Assembly (NCBI GenBank): GCA_025354845.1
Contig: JANXMD010000807.1
Coordinates: forward strand, 1-5,268
Reading direction: 5' to 3'
DNA length: 5,268 nucleotides
Source of the DNA: Verrucomicrobiota bacterium
GTDB taxonomy: Bacteria; Verrucomicrobiota; Verrucomicrobiia; Limisphaerales; UBA9464
Within the stretch, counting starts at the first letter, position 1. Each line of letters opens with the position of its first letter. Below, piece after piece: positions 1 through 5,268 of this stretch. A program made the translations under genes and the position numbers. A model generated the notes under the pieces. That model worked only from the letters and a program-made list of their open reading frames with translations, made no database searches and had not been told where the DNA came from.

Positions 1-1997
1 ATCACAAGTTCGACCCGATCCCGCAGCACGACTACTACCGGATTAAGGCGGTGTTCGATGGCATCCACCACGGCGACCGGTCCATCCTTCCAGCATCCGC
101 GCTCGCCATCCGAAAACAGCGCAAGTCCGAGTTGGATGCCGACCGAACCAAGCTCGTGCAGGCGCTTACCGCCCTCGACACCGAAGCGGCGCTACGCGTG
201 CGGAAGCTCTTCCGGAAAGCCGAGTCGACTGAGCCCGCGCCTCCGCTGGTAATCGAGCCGCGCTTCCGCTGGAATTTCGCGGAACCTCTCGCACCGACCC
301 AGGGCCGTTTACAGGGAGGCGCGCGAATCGCCGAGGGCAGGCTCGTTCTCGATGGTGCGGGCTCCTATCTGGTGTCCGAACCCATCCCCACGGCGCTGCC
401 GGAAATGACCCTGGAGGCTTGGGTCCGCGTCGCCGACCTCAATCAACGGGGCGGTGGGGTGGTGTCGCTAGAGACCCCGGATGGAGGACGTTTCGATGCC
501 ATCGTTTTCGGGGAACGGGAGGCTCACCACTGGATGGCCGGCAGTGAAGGCTTCGCCCGCTATCGAGCGCTGGACGCCCCGGCGGAAACAGCCGGGCCGT
601 CCGAAGCCGTTCACCTCGCCCTGACGCACTCCCGAGATGGCACGCTAACCCTGTATCGCAACGGCGCGGTTCTCGGAGCTTCCTGGCGACCCGCCTCCGG
701 TGCCTCGCCGCTGGCAAGTGCGGCACCCACGCACGTTCTCATCGGCTCGCGCCACACCGGCGGCGGCAATGCTTTCTTCAAGGGGGAGGTCGAATCCGTC
801 CGCGTCTACGAGCGTGCGCTGACCGGCGCCGAGGTCGCCGCCTCGTTTCATTCAGGCCCAGCGACACCGGCCATTCCATTAGTGCAGCGCCTCGCCATGC
901 TGTCACCGACCGAACTGAAGCAGCGCAGCGACCTCACCAATCGCTTGGAGCGAATGGAGCGGGAACGCCGTGATCTGGAGTCAATCCCCCAGGGTTACGC
1001 CGCGAATCCCACCCAGCCCGGGCCCACACACGTTTTGCTGCGCGGTGAACCCGACAAGAGTCGCGAAACCGTGCTCCCGGGCGCCTTGTCGGCTGTGACG
1101 GGGCTGACTGCGGAACTGGGACTGACCGCTGACAGCCCAGAGTCTGAACGTCGCCGTCGCTTCGCGGACTGGGTCGCGAGCCCGGGGAACCCGCTGACGG
1201 CGCGGGCCATCGTCAATCGAATCTGGCATTACCATTTTCATCGCGGTCTCGCCGGCACTCCGAACGATCTCGGTAAAATGGGCGATCCGCCATCGCACCC
1301 CGAGTTGCTCGACTGGATGGCTGGGTGGTTCGTGGATCCGAAGGGAGGAAACTGGAGCCTCAAGCAGCTCCACCGGCTCATCCTCACCAGCGACACCTGG
1401 CAGCAGGCCTCCTCTCCGGTCCCAACCAACGCGATCGCCGTGGACGCAGAGAATCGCCTTCTGTGGCGCTTCACCCCGCGTCGACTGGAAGCCGAAGAAA
1501 CCCGGGATGCGCTCCTTGCCCTCGGGGGCGAATTGAATCCGGCGATGGGCGGGCCAGGATTCCGCGCCTTTCGCCACGTCGGCAACGGCGGGCAGAACGA
1601 GTACTTCGCCGCCGATCTTCCCGGACCTGAATTCAGCCGACGAACCATTTACCGGGTTTCCGTCCACTCGGCCCGCGATCCGTTGCTGGACGCACTCGAT
1701 TGTCCCGAGCTTTCGACCCGGACCGCGGTGCGTCCCAACACCACCACGCCGCTTCAGGCGTTGTCGCTGATGAACAACTCCATGGTCGTACGCCAGGCGG
1801 AACATCTGGCAACTCGCGCCCGGGCGGCATCGCACGGCCGCCTCGGATCCGCCGTCGACTGGATGTGGCGACTCGTGCTCAACCGGTCCCCGCGCCCGCA
1901 GGAGCGGCGGGATGCCGTGCGACTCGCCGGCGAACAGGATCTCACTCAAGTTGCCTGGGTGCTCCTGAACTCCAACGAATTTATCTTCGTTCGCTGA
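1..1997 (+). CDS. DUF1549-LamG-DUF1553 (PSCyt2/PSD1) putative cytochrome protein, 5'-truncated by window edge
   Basis: This is the C-terminal part of an exported putative c-type cytochrome protein of the PVC group. The frame is already open at the left edge: from position 3 it reads HKFDPIPQHDYY, which is the tail of the CxxCHDHKFDP signature of DUF1549. The haem motif therefore lies a few codons upstream of the window, and the GTG at 51 is an internal valine codon, not a start. A charged helical stretch follows (about 108-227), then a LamG/concanavalin-like jelly-roll domain (about 261-854), a second charged helical stretch (about 891-992), and a full DUF1553 domain (about 1023-1985). DUF1553 landmarks are HVLLRGEP, NPLTARAIVNRIWHYHF, HPELLDW, LKQLHRLILTSDTW, RRLEAEETRDALL, TTTPLQALSLMN and the terminal LLNSNEFIFVR. 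By comparison with the paralogue downstream, about 260 or more residues are missing upstream. DUF1501 follows after 22 bases. Seen: frame and motifs. Known: family association. Inferred: export and haem binding. The enzymatic role is unknown. Confidence 0.93.
   Translation, partial: HKFDPIPQHDYYRIKAVFDGIHHGDRSILPASALAIRKQRKSELDADRTKLVQALTALDTEAALRVRKLFRKAESTEPAPPLVIEPRFRWNFAEPLAPTQGRLQGGARIAEGRLVLDGAGSYLVSEPIPTALPEMTLEAWVRVADLNQRGGGVVSLETPDGGRFDAIVFGEREAHHWMAGSEGFARYRALDAPAETAGPSEAVHLALTHSRDGTLTLYRNGAVLGASWRPASGASPLASAAPTHVLIGSRHTGGGNAFFKGEVESVRVYERALTGAEVAASFHSGPATPAIPLVQRLAMLSPTELKQRSDLTNRLERMERERRDLESIPQGYAANPTQPGPTHVLLRGEPDKSRETVLPGALSAVTGLTAELGLTADSPESERRRRFADWVASPGNPLTARAIVNRIWHYHFHRGLAGTPNDLGKMGDPPSHPELLDWMAGWFVDPKGGNWSLKQLHRLILTSDTWQQASSPVPTNAIAVDAENRLLWRFTPRRLEAEETRDALLALGGELNPAMGGPGFRAFRHVGNGGQNEYFAADLPGPEFSRRTIYRVSVHSARDPLLDALDCPELSTRTAVRPNTTTPLQALSLMNNSMVVRQAEHLATRARAASHGRLGSAVDWMWRLVLNRSPRPQERRDAVRLAGEQDLTQVAWVLLNSNEFIFVR
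261..854 (+). other. LamG-like (Laminin_G_3/concanavalin A-like) domain insert
   Basis: This domain-level call lies within the first coding region. The translated segment has the hallmarks of a LamG jelly roll: an opening F/W-rich strand (RFRWNFAEPL), GRLVLDGAGSYLV, the MTLEAWVRV strand, HLALTHSRDGTLTLYRNG (the usual 'DGT..LYRNG' hairpin), HVLIGSR and the closing GEVESVRVYERALTGAEVAA. Such domains in PVC proteins are thought to bind carbohydrate or surface ligands. It sits between the DUF1549 and DUF1553 halves, a usual insertion point in this family. Ligand binding is inferred, not shown. Confidence 0.85.
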
Positions 1998-2019
1998 CTC
2001 CGCCACGCCCCTTTTCACC
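1998..2019 (+). promoter_or_regulatory. 22-base intergenic leader without Shine-Dalgarno, pyrimidine-rich
   Basis: The gap between the stop of the first gene and the ATG of the DUF1501 gene is almost entirely C and T with a few purines, and it ends in CCCCTTTTCACC directly before the ATG. There is no GGAGG-like sequence within 20 bases. Initiation must be non-SD: by translational coupling to the stop 22 bases upstream, by S1-type recognition of an unstructured pyrimidine tract, or both. The gap is too short for an obvious promoter or terminator, which supports co-transcription. The mechanism is inferred. Confidence 0.5.
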
Positions 2020-2118
2020 ATGAGCCCACTCAATCGACGCGACTTCCTCTCCCACACGGGATCGGGGATTGGCGGCCTCGCGCTCAGCTGGCTGCTGCAT
2101 GAGGAGGCGCGTGCCGCG
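2020..2118 (+). other. Twin-arginine (Tat) signal peptide of the DUF1501 protein
   Basis: Residues 1-33 show a short polar n-region with the R6-R7-D8-F9-L10 motif, a mildly hydrophobic Gly-rich core (about 13-26) and an A-x-A type cleavage site (A30-R31-A32, or A33). The weakly hydrophobic, Gly-rich core is typical of Tat rather than Sec signals. The exact cleavage residue is a guess. Confidence 0.85.
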
Positions 2119-3447
2119 GGAAGCGCCATCGCGTCCCCGTACGCGCCGCACACGCCGCGGGCGCGTGGCCGGGTGAAACGGGTCATCCACATTTGCGCGC
2201 TGGGTGGCGTGTCACACGTCGACACGTTTGACCACAAGCCCGAGCTGGCGCGTCGGCACGGCCAGGATTCCGGTCGCAAGTTCGACACCTTTTTCTCGCA
2301 GCCCGGCACATTGCTGAAGAGTCCCTTCGCCTTCCGCCGACACGGCGCCTCAGGACGCTGGGTGTCCGATCTGCTGCCACATCTCTCGGGATGCGTGGAT
2401 GACCTCACCTTCATTCATTCCATGCGGAGCAAGAGCTCCAACCACACCCCGGCCACCTTCCTGATGAACTCGGGATTCACCTTCAACGGGTTTCCCAGCA
2501 TGGGTGCTTGGATCAGTTACGGCCTGGGCTCGGAGAACCAGAATTTCCCGGCCTACGTCGTGCTGCCGGATCCGCGTCAACTTCCGGCGGGGGGATCGAT
2601 CAACTGGACCAACGGCTTCCTCCCCGCCGTACATCAGGGAGTCGCGTTTCGGAGCAGCGGCGAGGAACCAATCGCCGACCTATCCACGCCCGCCTCCGTT
2701 TCCACGACAAAGCGCCAGGCGGGCCTCCGCCTGCTTCAGTCCCTGAACTCCGAGGACGCTTCGCGCCACCCCGGGGACTCCGCACTCGCGGCGCGCATCC
2801 GCGCCTACGAATTGGCGGCGCAGATGCAACTCAGCGTTCCCGGGCTCGCGGACCTCCGCGGTGAATCCGACGCCACCCGCAGCGCCTACGGACTGGATCA
2901 CGCCAACGGCCCGACCGCGGCCTTTGCGCGCAATTGCCTCCTCGCGCGCCGTCTGAGCGAGCGCGGCGTGCGCTGCGTTCAGGTGTTCAATGGCGGGCAA
3001 TTCGGCTCTCCCCGGATCAATTGGGACGGCCACGAGGACATCGTTGAAAACCACCGCAAGCAGGCACTGGTAATGGATCAACCCGTGGCAGCGCTGCTGC
3101 ACGATCTCAAGCAACGCGGCCTGCTCGACGAAACCCTGCTGCTGTGGACCACTGAGTTCGGTCGCACACCGATCACCCAAGGGATAAACGGCCGCGGCCG
3201 CGACCATCATCAGCATGGCTTTACCATCTGGATGGCCGGCGCTGGGGTGAAGCCGGGCTTTGCTTTCGGGGCCACCGACGACATCGGCTACGACGCCATC
3301 GAACATCCCGTCGAATTCTACGACATTCACGCCACCCTGCTGCATCTCATGGGTATGGATCACACCAAGCTCACCTTTCGCCACAACGGCGTGGATCGAC
3401 GGCTCACCGATGTCCATGGCGAAGTGGTTGACGGAATCCTCGCCTGA
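2020..3447 (+). CDS. DUF1501 family protein, Tat-exported
   Basis: Complete 475-residue member of the DUF1501 family (PF07394), near the family's usual length. The N-terminus has a twin-arginine signal (N5-R6-R7-D8-F9-L10), a Gly/Leu-rich hydrophobic core and an A-R-A-A cleavage region near residues 30-33, so it should be exported folded by Tat. Family landmarks in order are: GGVSHVDTFDHKP (about 62-74), MRSKSSNHTPATFLMNSG (about 135-152), FPSMGAWISYGLG (about 158-170), FPAYVVLPDP (about 176-185), RARRLSERGVRCVQVF-like block (about 308-323), NWDGHED (334-340), the diagnostic TEFGRTP (378-384), GRDHHQHGF (393-401), WMAGAGVKPG (404-413) and the C-terminal HATLLHLMGMDH (437-448). DUF1501 belongs to the alkaline phosphatase/sulfatase-like clan, and the conserved Asp and His residues resemble metal ligands, but no substrate is established. 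It lies 22 bases after one PSD1-type gene and 20 before another, as expected for its habitual partners. The ATG at 2020 is chosen because it begins the Tat signal. Confidence 0.95.
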   Translation: MSPLNRRDFLSHTGSGIGGLALSWLLHEEARAAGSAIASPYAPHTPRARGRVKRVIHICALGGVSHVDTFDHKPELARRHGQDSGRKFDTFFSQPGTLLKSPFAFRRHGASGRWVSDLLPHLSGCVDDLTFIHSMRSKSSNHTPATFLMNSGFTFNGFPSMGAWISYGLGSENQNFPAYVVLPDPRQLPAGGSINWTNGFLPAVHQGVAFRSSGEEPIADLSTPASVSTTKRQAGLRLLQSLNSEDASRHPGDSALAARIRAYELAAQMQLSVPGLADLRGESDATRSAYGLDHANGPTAAFARNCLLARRLSERGVRCVQVFNGGQFGSPRINWDGHEDIVENHRKQALVMDQPVAALLHDLKQRGLLDETLLLWTTEFGRTPITQGINGRGRDHHQHGFTIWMAGAGVKPGFAFGATDDIGYDAIEHPVEFYDIHATLLHLMGMDHTKLTFRHNGVDRRLTDVHGEVVDGILA

Positions 3448-3467
3448 GCGTCCTTCTGGTTCCTGCC
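3448..3467 (+). promoter_or_regulatory. 20-base intergenic leader without Shine-Dalgarno
   Basis: The stretch between the DUF1501 stop and the next ATG is T/C-rich (GCGTCCTTCTGGTTCCTGCC) and has no purine-rich ribosome-binding site. The second candidate ATG at 3501 also lacks one. As at the previous junction, this points to translational coupling or non-SD initiation within one operon. There is no hairpin plus T-run that would act as a terminator. Confidence 0.45.
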
Positions 3468-3584
3468 ATGTCCACCCCGCGTCAACCCCTCCGAGCTTCG
3501 ATGGAGCGGCGTTTGACGAAGGGAGGGATTCTCGCCGCGCTGCTCCTGGGCTTCGGAAGCGCCTTTTTCGGCATCGCCGCAGCG
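3468..3584 (+). other. Sec-type signal peptide of the downstream DUF1549 protein
   Basis: A basic n-region (R5, R9, R14, R15, K18) is followed by a hydrophobic core, ILAALLLGFGSAFFGIAAAG (21-40), with an A37-A38-A39 cleavage candidate. With the alternative start at M12 the n-region becomes a more ordinary nine residues (MERRLTKGG). There is no twin-arginine consensus with the hydrophobic +2/+3 residues expected of Tat. Export to the periplasm would agree with c-type haem attachment at the downstream CxxCH. Confidence 0.75.
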
Positions 3585-5268
3585 GGGACCAATAGCGCCG
3601 CGGGCCACTGGGCGTATCAGCCGATTCGACGTCCCGCGCTGCCGAAGGTCGACGGGTCCGCTTCTGCAAATCCGATCGACCGCTTCGTCCGACACGGACT
3701 GGAAGTCGCGAGATTGAAGCCGGCGACTCCCGCAACGCATGAGGCGTGGCTAAGACGTGTGACCTATGATCTCACCGGCCTCGCTCCCTCGCCATTGGAA
3801 CGCGATCGCTTCTTATCGGACACGCACCCCGATGCCCGGGCGCGGTTGGTCGACCGCTTGCTGGCCTCACCGCGTCATGGAGAACGCTGGGCACGGCACT
3901 GGATGGACGCCGTGCACTTCGCGGAAACCCACGGACACGATCAGGATCGAATCCGGACCAATGCTTGGCCGTATCGCGATTACCTCGTAGCGGCCTTCAA
4001 TGACGACCGTCCCTACGCGCGTTTCGTCCAGGAGCAACTGGCAGCCGATGCCCTGTTCCCCCGCAATCCGGAGCTGATTCCCGCCCTCGGACTGGCCGCT
4101 GCCGGGCCTTGGGACGAGAGTTCGCTCCGTTGCATCCGCGAGGACGCATCCGATCGACAGGCCGCCCGCTACATCGACCGTGACGACATGGTCACGACGG
4201 TGATGCAAACCTTCATCAGCACCACGGTCCAGTGCGCACGATGCCACGACCACAAGTTCGATCCGGTTTCCCAACGCGAGTACTACGCATTGCAGGCCGT
4301 GTTCGCGGGCGTGGAACGGGCGAATCGAATCTACGATCGCGATCCGGAACAAAACCGCCTCCGTCAACAACTTCGTGCCGATCTGCGCCAGGTACGGACC
4401 GAGTCGGGTACGGCAACGGAGTTCCCCCGGTGGTGGACATCCATGGTCCGGAACGAAACCGCCGCATGGGAAACCTCCAGAGCCCGGGCGCTCATGACGT
4501 GGCGGATACAGGTCCCTGAACGCCTTGGTGCGAGCGCTGGATCGCGCCTCCAGGCGCAACCCGACGGAGTGATTGTGGCCGAAGGAACCCGTCCCGAGAG
4601 CGAGGACTATGAGCTAACTCTCCCCGCCAGCAGCGAGGCAATTCGTGCCATCCGATTGGAAGCTCTGGCCGACGCCTCGCTCCCCAAAGGCGGACCCGGG
4701 CGCCAGGAAAACGGGAACTTCCATCTTTCCGAGTTTGAGCTCTGGAGCGACTCGCAGCGGCTTCCCTTGGAACGGGCCACAGCTGACTTCAACCAGGACG
4801 GATGGGCCATTTCCGCCGCCATCGATGGTTCAGACAAAACGGCCTGGGGGATTCATCCCCGAGAGGGCATCAGTCACGTCGCCATTTTCATTCCGAAAAC
4901 CCCAGCCTCACCGACTCCCGGGACCGGCCTGAGAATCGTGCTTAAACAACGCCATGGAGGCGGTCATCTTCTCGGCCGATTCCGGCTCTCGATTTCGACC
5001 GACGCGGCGGCCGAATTGGTGGAGCTCCTGCCGCAACCGTTGGAGGCCACGCTTGCCACGCCAGCCGCCGCCCGCTCCCGAAATCAGCAAATCGAACTGG
5101 CTCGCTGGGTCCTTACACATCGGTTGGAATCCGAACTGGCCGCCCTGTCCCCACCCGAACTCGTATTCGCCCTAGCGGCGGATTTTGATCCCGACGGCGG
5201 ACTTAAGCCGGTGACCGAGCCCCGGCCAGTCAGCGTGCTTCGCCGTGGCGAATTCAGTCACCCGCTTG
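3468..5268 (+). CDS. DUF1549 (PSCyt2)-type putative c-type cytochrome protein, 3'-truncated by window edge
   Basis: The frame is open for 600 codons from the ATG at 3468 to the right edge without a stop. It encodes the N-terminal and central parts of a second PSCyt2/PSD1 protein. Residues 1-39 look like a Sec signal peptide. HWAYQPIRRPALP (47-59) is the usual lead-in to DUF1549, which spans about 67-285: NPIDRF, WLRRVTYDLTGLAPSP, LVDRLLASPRHGERWARHW, AWPYRDYLVAAFNDDRPY, EQLAADALFP, DRDDMV and then C256-A-R-C259-H260 followed by DHKFDP. A charged helical stretch (about 291-345) precedes a discoidin-like region (about 346-512). The last residues, PRPVSVLRRGEFSHP (585-599), match the start of DUF1553, so the rest lies outside the window. 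There is no separate PSCyt1 haem domain before DUF1549. It follows DUF1501 by 20 bases and is a paralogue of the gene at the left edge. ATG 3501 (M12) is an alternative start. The role is inferred as an exported, haem-binding surface protein; biochemistry is unknown. Confidence 0.93.
   Translation, partial: MSTPRQPLRASMERRLTKGGILAALLLGFGSAFFGIAAAGTNSAAGHWAYQPIRRPALPKVDGSASANPIDRFVRHGLEVARLKPATPATHEAWLRRVTYDLTGLAPSPLERDRFLSDTHPDARARLVDRLLASPRHGERWARHWMDAVHFAETHGHDQDRIRTNAWPYRDYLVAAFNDDRPYARFVQEQLAADALFPRNPELIPALGLAAAGPWDESSLRCIREDASDRQAARYIDRDDMVTTVMQTFISTTVQCARCHDHKFDPVSQREYYALQAVFAGVERANRIYDRDPEQNRLRQQLRADLRQVRTESGTATEFPRWWTSMVRNETAAWETSRARALMTWRIQVPERLGASAGSRLQAQPDGVIVAEGTRPESEDYELTLPASSEAIRAIRLEALADASLPKGGPGRQENGNFHLSEFELWSDSQRLPLERATADFNQDGWAISAAIDGSDKTAWGIHPREGISHVAIFIPKTPASPTPGTGLRIVLKQRHGGGHLLGRFRLSISTDAAAELVELLPQPLEATLATPAAARSRNQQIELARWVLTHRLESELAALSPPELVFALAADFDPDGGLKPVTEPRPVSVLRRGEFSHPL
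4233..4247 (+). other. CxxCH c-type haem-binding motif (C256-A-R-C-H260)
   Basis: The codons TGC GCA CGA TGC CAC encode CARCH, followed directly by DHKFDP. This is the invariant signature at the end of DUF1549 and the reason the family was named a planctomycete cytochrome. The two cysteines and the histidine are the expected covalent haem c attachment and axial ligand residues. Haem binding has not been shown here. The matching motif of the upstream paralogue lies just outside the left edge, since the window opens at the corresponding HKFDP. Confidence 0.8.
4503..5003 (+). other. Discoidin / galactose-binding-like central region (tentative)
   Basis: Residues about 346-512 of the downstream protein are predicted mostly beta: YELTLPASSEAIRAIRLEAL, then GGPGRQENGNFHLSEFEL, ATADFNQDGWAISAAIDG, TAWGIHP, HVAIFIP and LLGRFRLSIST. 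The order 'strand - GPGR.xNGNF.LSEFEL - A.ADF.Q.GW....AIDG....W' recurs in many PSCyt2/PSD1 proteins and resembles an F5/8 type C (discoidin-like) jelly roll, where the 'AIDG...TAW' segment is a typical ligand loop. It replaces the LamG domain found in the upstream paralogue. The fold is inferred from pattern only. Confidence 0.5.

Noticed and set aside
51..53. GTG as the start codon of the first gene
   Set aside because: The same frame is open back to the window edge and encodes the family-conserved HKFDP...YY segment before it, so this is an internal valine codon.
981..2414. 477-codon open frame on the minus strand
   Set aside because: It spans the end of the first gene, the intergenic gap and the start of DUF1501, all of which have clear homologous motifs on the + strand. 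Its translation is low-complexity, rich in Arg, Gly and Pro, with no recognisable domain. It is an antisense shadow typical of high-GC genes.
3190..3199. GC-only palindrome GGCCGCGGCC
   Set aside because: It lies inside the DUF1501 coding sequence at a Gly-Arg-Gly-Arg stretch. It is explained by codon choice and is too short to be a terminator or a protein site.
2680..3735. 351-codon open frame on the minus strand
   Set aside because: It overlaps the conserved C-terminal half of DUF1501 and the signal peptide of the next gene, has no recognisable motif, and has no convincing start context. Antisense shadow.
3448..4250. Possible broken gene or long non-coding gap after DUF1501
   Set aside because: One frame from 3468 is continuous and encodes a canonical signal peptide and DUF1549 domain. 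There is no frameshift or stop.
3867..4559. 230-codon open frame on the minus strand
   Set aside because: It is fully opposite the DUF1549 domain and the CxxCH motif of the + strand gene. Its apparent regularity mirrors the codon bias of that gene.
4232..4932. Short + strand open frames at 4232-4519 and 4645-4932
   Set aside because: Both are out-of-frame shadows within the downstream DUF1549 gene, with Arg/Pro/Ser-rich translations and no recognisable features.

Overview
The window comes from a high-GC bacterium, most likely of the Planctomycetota/Verrucomicrobiota (PVC) group. Every gene in it belongs to families that are heavily expanded there: the DUF1549 (PSCyt2) / DUF1553 (PSD1) putative cytochrome proteins and the Tat-exported DUF1501 proteins. 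The start codons also lack Shine-Dalgarno sequences, which fits that group. The exact phylum cannot be fixed from the sequence alone.

Layout: three genes fill almost the whole window, all on the + strand. (1) Positions 1-1997 are the C-terminal part of a DUF1549-LamG-DUF1553 protein. Its start, and almost certainly its CxxCH haem motif, lie just upstream of the window. (2) After 22 bases comes a complete 475-residue DUF1501 protein (2020-3447) with a twin-arginine signal. (3) After 20 bases comes a second DUF1549-type protein (3468 to the window end). It has a Sec-type signal peptide, a CxxCH motif and a discoidin-like central region, and it is cut off at the right edge where a DUF1553 domain should begin. 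It is open for 600 codons with no stop. The tight spacing and the absence of any terminator or promoter-like gap suggest one operon.

Function: all three proteins appear to be exported. The DUF1549/DUF1553 proteins carry one c-type haem motif and carry lectin-like inserts between their conserved halves. DUF1501 belongs to the alkaline phosphatase/sulfatase-like clan. Genome studies of PVC bacteria often place such pairs in polysaccharide-degradation or surface-binding settings, but the biochemical role is not established. The point of most interest is that two paralogous PSD1-type proteins flank one DUF1501 gene while carrying different sugar-binding-like inserts (LamG versus discoidin-like). 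I saw no RNA genes, mobile elements, CRISPR arrays, terminators or significant repeats.
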